Of a DNA stretch of 55,426 nt, positions 35,054-43,223 are shown piece by piece; the first letter of the stretch is position 1; each line of letters begins with the position of its first letter. The notes under the pieces are model-generated. The model did not search any database, was not told the DNA's origin, and saw only the letters and a list, made by a program, of their open reading frames with translations. The position numbers were made by a program, and so were the translations under genes. Location: contig CAIOFO010000037.1 in NCBI GenBank assembly GCA_903857685.1, forward strand, positions 1 through 55,426, in the 5' to 3' direction. This DNA is from an uncultured Alphaproteobacteria bacterium (GTDB lineage Bacteria > Pseudomonadota > Alphaproteobacteria > Micropepsales > Micropepsaceae).

Positions 35054-35111
35054 AACAGCGTTCAGGCAGCTTAGGCTCGGCAAAAGCTGCCCGGCGGCCC
35101 TGAACACTGTT
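35054..35111. repeat. Long imperfect hairpin between the MFS gene and flgI
   Basis: The outer arms are AACAG-C-GTTCAGG (35054-35066) and CCTGAAC-A-CTGTT (35099-35111). The inner arms are GCAGCTT (35066-35072) and AAGCTGC (35084-35090). No T tract follows. It may end the MFS transcript or be a regulatory fold. The rest of this 250-base intergenic region is AT-rich before the flgI promoter. Confidence 0.5.
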
Positions 35112-35163
35112 CGGTATATTCATTAAGTAATTGATTTTGCAGATATAATTTCTTCCCCCAACC

Positions 35164-35177
35164 GGCACGGAATTGGC
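35164..35177 (+). promoter_or_regulatory. Sigma-54-type promoter of flgI-flgJ-flgN
   Basis: GGCACGGAATTGGC has the exact GG-N10-GC spacing and the GGCACG -24 core. Transcription would start near 35189, 25 bases before the flgI ATG. This argues against an upstream in-frame TTG (35173), which lies within the promoter. Confidence 0.65.
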
Positions 35178-35214
35178 AAGGAGGTACGCGGAATTAAAGG
35201 CAGAAGCCGAATTC

Positions 35215-36342
35215 ATGCGCGCACCGCTTTATATACGTCTGGCCGCCGTCATCGTTGGGGCGGCCCTTGCCGCCGCCCCCATGCCTGCTTTGGCCTTCTC
35301 GCGGGTCAAAGACCTGGTGGATGTCGAGGGCATTCGCGACAACATGCTGGTCGGCTATGGCCTGGTGGTCGGCCTGAACGGCACCGGCGACAGTCTCAAG
35401 AACGCGCCCTTCACCCAGCAATCCATCCAGACCATGCTGGAACGGCTTGGGGTCAATACCCGCGGCCAGACCATGCAGACCAAGAATGTCGCCGCCGTGA
35501 TGGTGACCGCCAGCCTGCCCGCCTTTGCCGGACAGGGCAGCCGCATCGACGTTTCGGTGTCGGCAATGGGCGATGCCAAGAATCTCCAGGGCGGCACACT
35601 GCTTGTGACCCCGCTGCTTGGCGCCGATGGCCAGGTCTATGCCGTCAGCCAGGGTCCCGTGGCGACCGGCGGATTCTCCGCCCAGGGCGATGCCGGCAGC
35701 GTGACGCGCGGCGTGCCCACTGCGGGGCGCATTTCCAACGGCGCGATCGTGGAAAAGGAAACCGGCTTTACCCTGGCCAGCATGAGCGCGCTGAAGTTGT
35801 CGCTGCGCAACCCTGATCTGACCACCGCCACCCGCATCGCCGGCGCGGTGAATTCCTATCTCGGCGGAAAAATCGCCGTCGCCAGCGACCCTTCCAATGT
35901 CGAGCTTGCCATGCCCGCCAACTATCCCGGCGGCGTGATGGGCCTGCTCACCGACATCGAGCAGGTCAAGGTTGATCCCGACCAGCCCGCCAAGGTCATC
36001 ATTGACGAGAATTCCGGCGTGATCGTGATGGGCGCGGATGTGCGAATCTCCACCGTCGCCATCGCGCAGGGCAACCTGACCATTCGCGTGCAGGAAACTC
36101 CGCAAGTCAGCCAGCCCGCGCCCTTCTCCAATACCGGCACGACCGCGGAAGTGCCCCGTACGTCCATCCAGATTGACGACAGCAAGGGCAACAAGATGAC
36201 CGTGCTGCATCCCGGCGTGTCGCTGCAGAGCGTGGTGGACGGACTGAACGCCCTTGGCGTCGGCCCGCGCGACATCATCTCGATCCTGCAGGCGATCAAG
36301 GCCGCGGGCGCCTTGCAGGCCGATATCCAGGTGATCGGCTGA
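35215..36342 (+). CDS. flgI: Flagellar P-ring protein FlgI
   Basis: This is a 375-residue periplasmic ring subunit. The signal peptide is MRAPLYIRLAAVIVGAALAAAPMPALA. Family motifs are SRVKDLVDVEGIRDNMLVGYGLVVGLNGTGD, RIDVSVSAMGDAKNLQGGTLLVTPL and VIIDENSGVIVMGADVRISTVAIAQGNL. It ends in LQADIQVIG, as is usual. The start is ATG 35215, since an earlier TTG falls in the promoter. Its TGA overlaps the ATG of flgJ. Confidence 0.97.
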   Translation: MRAPLYIRLAAVIVGAALAAAPMPALAFSRVKDLVDVEGIRDNMLVGYGLVVGLNGTGDSLKNAPFTQQSIQTMLERLGVNTRGQTMQTKNVAAVMVTASLPAFAGQGSRIDVSVSAMGDAKNLQGGTLLVTPLLGADGQVYAVSQGPVATGGFSAQGDAGSVTRGVPTAGRISNGAIVEKETGFTLASMSALKLSLRNPDLTTATRIAGAVNSYLGGKIAVASDPSNVELAMPANYPGGVMGLLTDIEQVKVDPDQPAKVIIDENSGVIVMGADVRISTVAIAQGNLTIRVQETPQVSQPAPFSNTGTTAEVPRTSIQIDDSKGNKMTVLHPGVSLQSVVDGLNALGVGPRDIISILQAIKAAGALQADIQVIG

Positions 36343-36701
36343 TGGACGCGCCCGCTTCCATGATTGGTGTTCAAGGCGCAATGATGCTGGCCCAGTCCGC
36401 CCCGCCGAAAGCCCCGGTGGCGACCGGCAATTCGGCGGCGGCGATCAAGGCCTCCAAGGACTATGAAAGCGTCTTTATTTCCCAGTTCCTGGGCTCGATG
36501 TTCTCGGGCATCTCGTCAGACGGCCCCACCGGCGGCGGCGAAGGCGAGGAAATGTTCCGCTCCTTGATGATCGACCAGTATGGCAAGTCCATGCAGCAGC
36601 GCGGCGGCTTCGGCCTGGCCAGCGCCCTGCAGCGCCAGCTGCTGAAGCACCAGGAAATCCCCGTCGCCAATGATGCCGCGCCTGCTGCGGCCGCAAGTTG
36701 A
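36342..36701 (+). CDS. flgJ: Rod-binding protein FlgJ (N-terminal domain only)
   Basis: The 119-residue protein matches only the rod-capping half of gammaproteobacterial FlgJ (SKDYESVFISQFLGSMFSGI, then EEMFRSLMIDQYGKSMQQRGGFGLA). The muramidase domain is absent, as is usual in alphaproteobacteria, where a separate enzyme opens the wall. It overlaps flgI by one base and ends where the FlgN-like gene begins. Confidence 0.9.
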   Translation: MDAPASMIGVQGAMMLAQSAPPKAPVATGNSAAAIKASKDYESVFISQFLGSMFSGISSDGPTGGGEGEEMFRSLMIDQYGKSMQQRGGFGLASALQRQLLKHQEIPVANDAAPAAAAS

Positions 36702-36709
36702 GCGCTGTC

Positions 36710-37144
36710 ATGAGCGAGCCGAAAATCGCCGACGAACCCAAGCTGGAACGCCTGATCAGCATGGCCGAAAGACTGATCGTAGCGCTGGAATGCGATATCG
36801 CCGCGCTCAAGGCCGGCACGCCCGCCAAGATGGTGAGCCTGGACCCGGAGATCCAGAAGCTTTCTGCCGTCTATGGCCGGGAGGCGCAGAATTTCGACAT
36901 CCGCATCGCCAAATCCGCGCCGGTGGCGCTGCGCACCCGGTTCCTCACCATCACCGCAAAATTCCGCGACGTTCTGCAACTGCATGCCCGCATGCTGATT
37001 CGCGTCAAGAACGCCTCGGAAGGCATGATCCAGGCGATTGCCCGCGAGGTCGAGCGCATGAACGCGCCGACGCGCACCTATGGCCCGCGTCCCACGACTA
37101 CGCCTCGTTCGGCGGGCGCCATGGTATTCAACAAAGTCGTCTGA
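36710..37144 (+). CDS. FlgN/FlbY-like flagellar protein
   Basis: The 144-residue, mainly helical product starts at ATG 36710, with a TTG at 36698 as the alternative. The pattern LERLISMAERLIVALECDIAALKAGTPAKM looks like the helical hairpin of FlgN-type export chaperones. In Caulobacter a small gene after flgJ is named flbY. A chaperone role for hook-associated proteins is inferred from position and shape. It converges with the FlaEY-like gene; between them lies a small hairpin (CCGCCT-GCGCA-AGGCGG, 37170-37186). Confidence 0.6.
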   Translation: MSEPKIADEPKLERLISMAERLIVALECDIAALKAGTPAKMVSLDPEIQKLSAVYGREAQNFDIRIAKSAPVALRTRFLTITAKFRDVLQLHARMLIRVKNASEGMIQAIAREVERMNAPTRTYGPRPTTTPRSAGAMVFNKVV

Positions 37145-37193
37145 TCTTCCGTTTCGTTGCCATGATGATCCGCCTGCGCAAGGCGGACACGCG

Positions 37194-40094
37194 CTATTTG
37201 AACATAGACGCGATGCTGGCGCTGGAGCCGCTGCCGCCGCTGCTGCTGGAAGCGGTGCCGCCGGCGACAATGGTGGCGATATTCGCAAAGGTATCGCCGT
37301 TGCCGCTTCCCAGCAGCGACAGCGCCATATTGTAGCTGGCGAGCTGCGCCGTGGTGCTGGACGAGGCCGTGCCGCTGTTGTTGCCGATCGTGGCGGCGGC
37401 GGGCGGCGTGTTGCTGGTCTTGTAGGTGTTCTGGATTTGCGACAGCACGCCCAGCAATTGCGAACGGGCCAGATCGGCGCCGGTCTTGCTCGAGATATCC
37501 ATGCTTGCCCCCGAGATGCCGCCGGTGAGGCCCAAACCGTATGTGGGAACGGTTTTGGTGCTGGACGAAGTGCCGGTGGAGGTGCTTGCCGTTGAGGTCT
37601 TGCTGGCGGTGGCGGGCGCGCTGAGCGTACCGGCGGTAAAGCCCAAACGCGACAGGGCGTCAAAATTGGCTGGGCCGGAAATCAGGTCTATCGTCTGCCC
37701 GGCATTGACCGTGATCTTCAGGCCCTCGGCATTGCCGGTATAGTTGACGGCTGCCTTGCCGACGCTGCCGAGCTGGGCGTTGATCTTGGTGGTGAGGGAG
37801 TTGAGCGTTTCGCCGGCATCGATGGTGATGGTGGTGGTGCGCGGCGCCACGCCGTCGATCTTGATCTGAAAGCTGTCGCCCGTGCGCAGCGTGGTCTGGC
37901 TGCTGAGGTTCACCGAGTGGTTGAGATTGATGGTGCCGCGCGGCAGGCCCAGCGCGTCCAGCACGCTGGCGCCATTCGGGTCCACGGCCAGGCCGGCGCC
38001 GGTGGACTGGCCGGAGGCGCCGCCATATTGCTGGGTCCAGGCGATGCTGCCGTTGGCGTGGATCGCGGTGGCGAAGGCGTTGCTGACATTGGCCATGCTG
38101 CGCTGCTGGCCCGTGAAGGTGCCGCTGGTGGTGCCCGCCAGGTAGATGGTGCCATCGGGGCCGACCGTCATGGCGCCGCCCTTGTCGCTGGCCGATGTGC
38201 CGATATACGAGACATGGTTCGCAGTGCTGGTCGAGCCATTGTCGGAGAGATTGAAGACAAAGGCGTCGGTGCCGCCGGTGCTGGCGCTGGCGATGCTGGC
38301 CTGGCCGCCCGCCGTCAGATTGGCGTTGCTGGTGGTGCCGGAAACATAGACTTGGTTGCCTGAAACGGCGAGACCGCCAATGGCGCCGCCGCTGGAAAGC
38401 GCGCCCAGCGTCTGGGTCCAGACCGGCGCAGCGGTAATGTCGCCGCCGGTATATTTGGCGACCACGGCCTGGCCGTTCTGGATGCAGGCGACGTACAGGC
38501 TGCCATCGCTGGCGGTGGCGGTGGCGCTGACCTGATCGGCGCCGCTGGTGCCGAACTGGTTTTCCGCCAGCAGATTGCCGTTGGCGTCGAACTTGGCGAG
38601 ATAGGCATCGCCGCCGCCCTGTGCCGTCTGGCCGGCGCCGATCACGCCGCCGGAAACCGCGCCGCCGATGAAGATGTTGCCGCTGGCGTCAACGCTGACG
38701 CTGCCCGCCTGGTTGGTGGCCAATGTCTGGATCTGCTTGATCCAGGTCTGGTTGCCGCTGGTGTCGTAGCGGGCTACGAAACTGTCATTGTTGCCGTCGG
38801 CCACCGAATTCGTGCTGAGATCGGCGGTGGAAGCGCCGCTGATGACGACGCCGCCGGACGGATCCAGCGCCAGGCCGTAACCCGAGGCGCTGCCGGCGCT
38901 GCCCACCAGATTTTGCCACACCACATTGCCGGCGGAATCATATTTGGTGAGATAGACGTCCTGGGAGCCTTGGTTGATCTGGCTGCCGATATTGCCGGTG
39001 GCGTTGCCCAGGACATAGATATTGCCGCTGGAATCGACCGCCGTGGCCTGCGCCGTGGTGGTGCCGGTGGAAGCGTCCTGGTTGGCGCTGACGATGGCGG
39101 CGGGCGCGCCTGCGAGATCGCCGATCTTGGTGAGGCGGCCGGACTGGTTGGCGACGGTGGTGTTGACCTGGGCGTGGGCGCCGGTGCCGCTGGTGGTGTT
39201 GACTTCGGAGGCGTTGCCCGAATTTCCCACCATGTAGAGCGCGGGCGTGGAGGCGGCGGAAAGCGAAATCGACTCGTTGCCGCCGGGCGTGACCTGAAGG
39301 CCGTAAGTGGCGGTGGCGTCGGAAGTGATGGTGCCGCCCTTCTGGGTCTTCTGGAAGCGGGTGGAAAAGCCGTCGGCGGAAAGCTGCGAATTGACGTAGG
39401 AAACGATATTGCCCAGCGTCAGCGGCCCCGACACCTTGCTCAGATCGATCGCCACATTGGTTGTGGCGGCGCCTTTCTTCACCGCGATGGTGAAGCTGTC
39501 GGACGCCGAGACGCCCGGCAAGGGATTGTTGATGCCCGAATTGGCTACCAGCGTCTGGGTGTTGTAGGTGAAACTGCCGAAGCCGATGGTGGCGGTCGAT
39601 GTGGCGCTGGCCGCCGGGGTCGCGGATTCGAGATTATAATTGTTGAAGCTGGTGCCGGCGAGATATTGCTGCACCTGGCTGAGGCCGGTCTGGAACCGGG
39701 CATTGAGGCCGGCCAGCTGTCCTGCGGTGGCCGTCGTGCTCTGCGCCAGTTGCGCCAGGTAGGACAGGCTGTTGACCGCGCTGTAGAGCGAGAAGAGTTT
39801 CTGATTGTCCTGTTCTGTCTTGGCGTCGGTGGTGGCGCCCGGCGTCAGCGGCACATTGGATGTGTCGAGGAAATTGGTGGTCGACATCACCTTGGCGGTT
39901 TGCGCGCTGGTGACGGGAGTCGGCGTGTTCCATGGCGGATTGTCGTTGGCGGTCGCGCTGGGCTTCTGCTGCGATGCCGCGCTCAGGGTGTTGGCGGCGG
40001 CGACGGCCGATGGGCTGGCCGCCTGCTGAGCCTGATAATAGCCCAGCAAAAGCGAATCCAAGCCGCCTGACGTGCTACTGCCGATACTGGACAT
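37194..40094 (-). CDS. FlaEY-like flagellar regulatory/structural protein with SBBP beta-propeller
   Basis: The 966-residue, Ser/Thr/Gly/Ala-rich protein has no signal peptide. The N-terminal part (about 90-165) is helical and flagellin-like (KLFSLYSAVNSLSYLAQLAQ). Two similar flagellin-hypervariable-like segments occur (FTIAVKKGA... near 200; FQIKIDGVAPRTTTITIDAGE near 750). Between lie SBBP-type propeller repeats (VYLTKYDSAGNVVWQNLVG; DAYLAKFDANGNLLAENQFG). A large protein of this kind is called FlaEY in Caulobacter, where it maps with flagellin-modification genes, as here. I recall the name, not a mechanism. No clear ribosome site precedes ATG 40094. Two CtrA-type boxes lie upstream. Confidence 0.65.
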   Translation of the reverse strand: MSSIGSSTSGGLDSLLLGYYQAQQAASPSAVAAANTLSAASQQKPSATANDNPPWNTPTPVTSAQTAKVMSTTNFLDTSNVPLTPGATTDAKTEQDNQKLFSLYSAVNSLSYLAQLAQSTTATAGQLAGLNARFQTGLSQVQQYLAGTSFNNYNLESATPAASATSTATIGFGSFTYNTQTLVANSGINNPLPGVSASDSFTIAVKKGAATTNVAIDLSKVSGPLTLGNIVSYVNSQLSADGFSTRFQKTQKGGTITSDATATYGLQVTPGGNESISLSAASTPALYMVGNSGNASEVNTTSGTGAHAQVNTTVANQSGRLTKIGDLAGAPAAIVSANQDASTGTTTAQATAVDSSGNIYVLGNATGNIGSQINQGSQDVYLTKYDSAGNVVWQNLVGSAGSASGYGLALDPSGGVVISGASTADLSTNSVADGNNDSFVARYDTSGNQTWIKQIQTLATNQAGSVSVDASGNIFIGGAVSGGVIGAGQTAQGGGDAYLAKFDANGNLLAENQFGTSGADQVSATATASDGSLYVACIQNGQAVVAKYTGGDITAAPVWTQTLGALSSGGAIGGLAVSGNQVYVSGTTSNANLTAGGQASIASASTGGTDAFVFNLSDNGSTSTANHVSYIGTSASDKGGAMTVGPDGTIYLAGTTSGTFTGQQRSMANVSNAFATAIHANGSIAWTQQYGGASGQSTGAGLAVDPNGASVLDALGLPRGTINLNHSVNLSSQTTLRTGDSFQIKIDGVAPRTTTITIDAGETLNSLTTKINAQLGSVGKAAVNYTGNAEGLKITVNAGQTIDLISGPANFDALSRLGFTAGTLSAPATASKTSTASTSTGTSSSTKTVPTYGLGLTGGISGASMDISSKTGADLARSQLLGVLSQIQNTYKTSNTPPAAATIGNNSGTASSSTTAQLASYNMALSLLGSGNGDTFANIATIVAGGTASSSSGGSGSSASIASMFK

Positions 40095-40121
40095 GTGGCG
40101 TAAAAATTCGCATGCGGCGCG

Positions 40122-40136
40122 TTAAGGCCGAGATAA
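40122..40136 (-). promoter_or_regulatory. CtrA-box-like site, proximal, upstream of FlaEY-like gene
   Basis: On plus it reads TTAA-GGCCGAG-ATAA, one mismatch from TTAA-N7-TTAA. It lies 28-42 bases before the ATG and pairs with the perfect box at 40180. Confidence 0.45.
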
Positions 40137-40179
40137 TGACAAAGACGCAATTGGCTCGGATTTTCGCGCCGAATCGTGC

Positions 40180-40194
40180 TTAACGCGGCCTTAA
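40180..40194 (-). promoter_or_regulatory. Perfect CtrA box upstream of the FlaEY-like gene
   Basis: TTAA-CGCGGCC-TTAA matches the CtrA consensus TTAA-N7-TTAA at every fixed position. It lies in the 110-base gap between the FlbA-like stop and the FlaEY-like start. Confidence 0.65.
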
Positions 40195-40204
40195 TGCGCC
40201 CTCG

Positions 40205-41956
40205 TCATTTCGCCGCGAACGCCGCCAGTTCGCTGGCAACGCGCGGCATGACCTCATTCCAGTCGCCGAACTTTGCCGGCCGGAGAACCCGGGTATGGGC
40301 GTGCCAGGGGTATTCATCCGTTCCAAGCTGGGGCCAGCCGCGGCCCACGGCGAGAAACCAGACCGGCGCGCCCACGCTGGCGGCGATATGGGCCGCCGCG
40401 GTCGGAGCCGACAGGACCAGATCGAGCGCGGCGCTCAGCGCCGCGGCGCCGTCTATATCCTGCTTGAGATCCAGGCCCTCCATCTGGTGGATGGTCACGC
40501 CGAATTTCTCCTTGGCATATGCGATATCGGCGACGCAGTCGCCATATTGAAGATTGACGAAACTGATGCCCGGCGTTTTCAAGACCGCGCCCCAGTTTTC
40601 GATGGGTGCAAAGTATTTCCCGCGCTTTGCGCCCATCATCATGGAGCGCCAGCACAGCCCGACTTTCTTGCCGGACAATTCCGCCAACTTCTTTCTGAAT
40701 TCCAGCACCTTCTCCGCGTCCGGCACCAGAATGGACTTGTGCGGAAAATCCGCGAGTGTCTTGCGGTAATATTGCAGGGCCGTTCCCATCGGCGCCCACA
40801 GGTCCGGCTTGTTCTCCTTGGACGCGAACGGAACCAGACGCAGCGCCTTGTTGCCGTCATTGTCGATCAGTGTGCGGTCGTCATAGGTGCCGACTTCCGC
40901 CTTCGGAAAGGAGCGCTGGAACAGCGTCACCATCCGCGGGTCGACGCAGATCTGCAGCTTGCCTGTTTCGCCCACCGCGGCCTGCGCATCGGGCAGGATG
41001 TTGGCGAACATGATCTCGTCGCCCAGGCCCTGTTCGCCCACCAGCAGCAGCTTTTTGCCGTTCAAATTCTCGCCCTGCCAGAGCGGCGCATCGATCAAAT
41101 GATGAAAATAGGCGCGAAAGCGTTGATTGTTGCGGATTTCATATTCGCGGAATCCTTCCTCCAGCCGGCCCGAGCCGATCAGGCAGATGCTGCGCGAATG
41201 ACGGGTCTCGATGCGCTCAGCCGGATCCACCACCAGTTCCAGCGCCTTGTCATAGTTGACCAGCGCGTCTTCCAAGCGGCTGAGATGCTGATAGGCATAG
41301 CCCAGATTGTGATAGGCACGAGCAAAATTGGGTTCCAGCCGGGCGGCTTCCTCGTAAAACACCAGGCTTTCGTCGGCGCGGCCTTCCTCGGCCAGCACGG
41401 TGGCCAGCGAATTCCACAGGATGGCCTGGCTAGGCATGCGGTACAGCGCGGCGCGCAGGGTCTCAATTGCGATATCGGGCTCTCCCATGTCGCTCTGCAC
41501 GCTGCCCAGATTGTTGTAACCTAGCGGTGAATCCGGACAGGCGGCGATATAAAGCCTGAACATCTTGGCCGCGCCGTCCGTCAGCTTGAGATTCCAGGCG
41601 GTGAGACCAAGATTGATCAGCAGTTCGGGATCATTCGGGTCGAGCTGAAAAGCGCGTTCGTACGTCACGAGCGCCTTGTGCAGATGGCCCATGCGCTCCA
41701 GCGCCATGGCCAGGACATGAAACGCCTTGGAATTTTCGCTGTCGCTTTCGGTGGCTTTCAGGGCCCATTGTCCGGCCTTGGGTATGTCGCCTTTGCGCCA
41801 GGAGCGGATGCCGCGCTTGAGCAGCACATTGGAACGGTGGCGGGCCTTTTCCCGCACCACATCCTCGACCAGGGCTTCGAGCTTATCGAGGGCCTCAAGT
41901 CTTGCGTCCACGCCGGCAAGCGTGTCCATACTCGGCAGTGGGAGGGCCTGGGCCAT
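40205..41956 (-). CDS. TPR-glycosyltransferase, FlbA/FlmG-like flagellin modifier
   Basis: The product has 583 residues with ATG at 41956. Residues 50-270 are tetratricopeptide repeats (AFHVLAMALERMGHLHKALVTYERAFQLDPN; LGYNNLGSVQSDMGEPDIAIETL). Residues 290-583 form a GT-B-like domain (KKLLLVGEQGLGDEIMFANILPD; VGLCWRSMMMGAKRGKYF; DLVLSAPTAAAHIAASVGAPVWFLA), similar to the O-GlcNAc-transferase-like part of FlmG. In Caulobacter such a protein binds flagellin through the TPR and transfers pseudaminic acid. The neuB and spsF/G-like genes nearby support that role. A second such protein lies at 48056. Confidence 0.8.
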   Translation of the reverse strand: MAQALPLPSMDTLAGVDARLEALDKLEALVEDVVREKARHRSNVLLKRGIRSWRKGDIPKAGQWALKATESDSENSKAFHVLAMALERMGHLHKALVTYERAFQLDPNDPELLINLGLTAWNLKLTDGAAKMFRLYIAACPDSPLGYNNLGSVQSDMGEPDIAIETLRAALYRMPSQAILWNSLATVLAEEGRADESLVFYEEAARLEPNFARAYHNLGYAYQHLSRLEDALVNYDKALELVVDPAERIETRHSRSICLIGSGRLEEGFREYEIRNNQRFRAYFHHLIDAPLWQGENLNGKKLLLVGEQGLGDEIMFANILPDAQAAVGETGKLQICVDPRMVTLFQRSFPKAEVGTYDDRTLIDNDGNKALRLVPFASKENKPDLWAPMGTALQYYRKTLADFPHKSILVPDAEKVLEFRKKLAELSGKKVGLCWRSMMMGAKRGKYFAPIENWGAVLKTPGISFVNLQYGDCVADIAYAKEKFGVTIHQMEGLDLKQDIDGAAALSAALDLVLSAPTAAAHIAASVGAPVWFLAVGRGWPQLGTDEYPWHAHTRVLRPAKFGDWNEVMPRVASELAAFAAK

Positions 41957-42365
41957 ATGCAAATCTCTGCATGAAAATCAGCCCTTATCAGAACCTTATA
42001 TGCTTAATCAGTGGTGAACAAAAAGCCACAAAAGCATGCCGAATCCCGCGATTTGAGGACGAACCGCCCGCCAAACCGCCCCATCCTTCCGCCGCCATCG
42101 CCGGGGCTTCAACGGAGGCCCGGCGGGTCTTTCGAATGCTGGACGGGACGAAAATGAATTAGGGCGGGGCTTGCCGCTGAGGGCCCCATGGGAAGTCCGT
42201 TATGCCGTGGCTGAGGGCAATGGCGTCCTGCGCCGCGAACGCCTTTGTACAGGACGTGCGTGCCTGTAGCTGCGACATCGATCGCCGTTGCGACTATAAT
42301 TCCGGGCCATCTTTCCGATTCGAGCGGACATTCGAACAATTCCAATTTAGCAAATCGGGTCATTC
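41957..42365. other. Intergenic region with promoter for the downstream methyltransferase
   Basis: This 409-base stretch lies between divergent genes. Near 42272-42300, GCGACA-N17-TATAAT gives a fair sigma-70 promoter about 65 bases before the methyltransferase ATG. No frame here has a convincing start or composition. Confidence 0.5.
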
Positions 42366-43220
42366 ATGGAAATTTTCGTCGAGCCCTGCCGTGTGTGTGG
42401 CGCCATTCAGCAGACCTTCAAGGTCAGGAAATCGACGGAGACATACACGTCGAATTGGGTGGCATGTGGCGGCTGCAACGTGCAGCGCATCTATCCCTAT
42501 CCCGTGGATGCCGAGCTGGCCGCATACTATAACGACAAATATCTGGAGAAGAAGTGTACCGGCTCCGTCAGTCACTTATTGAGGTTCTCGCCGGAATACC
42601 GGCCTACCGTCTTTAACGAATATGCTCAGTCGGTCGCGGATGTCGGCCTGACCACGGCGGCCCTCCTCAAGTCCAGAATCCTGGATTTTGGTTGCGCCGA
42701 CGGCATTTTTCTCGACTGGCTGCGCAGCCTGGGCGCCGATCAGGACCAGCTTCGCGGAATCGACATTTCAGAGGAAATGGTCGAGCTCGCCAGGCAAAAA
42801 GGCCATCGCGCGGTTTCGGTTGAAGCGCAGGCTGAATTCTCAGGGGAAAAATTTGACCTGGTGACATTGTGGGATGTTCTGGAACATCTGTCGAACCCCG
42901 TTGAGGCGCTGAGGAATCTTACGCAGTTCCTGAAGCCCGGCGGCCACATTTTGCTCCAAACGCCCAGGATAGGATTGCTCTCCGACGCCCTGGGAGAGTC
43001 GTTCGAACACTATCTTCCGATTGAACACATCCATCTGTTCCCGCGCGAAACCCTCATCAATTGTATGATCCCGATGGGATACCGGGTCACCAAGGCGATG
43101 AGCTTCGGAGCAAACGCGCCGGCGGCCAAAATCGCGCGTCCGTACAAATCCGCTTACGATCGATTGGCCAAGCTGACGGACAATGGCGCGACACAGGTGC
43201 TGCTCTGCTCGTGGCAGTGA
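42366..43220 (+). CDS. Class I methyltransferase with N-terminal zinc ribbon
   Basis: The 284-residue product has Cys8/Cys11 and Cys34/Cys37, likely a zinc ribbon, followed by an SAM-binding fold with motif I ILDFGCADGIF (105-115), DLVTLWDVLEHLSNPVEAL and LKPGGHILLQTPR. This layout is common in methyltransferases of surface-sugar clusters, such as nucleotide-sugar C-methyltransferases. Codon use is less GC-biased than neighbouring genes, suggesting more recent transfer. It converges with the next methyltransferase with only three bases between stops. Target unknown. Confidence 0.82.
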   Translation: MEIFVEPCRVCGAIQQTFKVRKSTETYTSNWVACGGCNVQRIYPYPVDAELAAYYNDKYLEKKCTGSVSHLLRFSPEYRPTVFNEYAQSVADVGLTTAALLKSRILDFGCADGIFLDWLRSLGADQDQLRGIDISEEMVELARQKGHRAVSVEAQAEFSGEKFDLVTLWDVLEHLSNPVEALRNLTQFLKPGGHILLQTPRIGLLSDALGESFEHYLPIEHIHLFPRETLINCMIPMGYRVTKAMSFGANAPAAKIARPYKSAYDRLAKLTDNGATQVLLCSWQ

Positions 43221-43223
43221 CTG

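Noticed and set aside
35173..35214. Upstream TTG start for flgI
   Set aside because: It would lie inside the sigma-54-type promoter, before the likely transcription start, and add residues ahead of a complete signal peptide.
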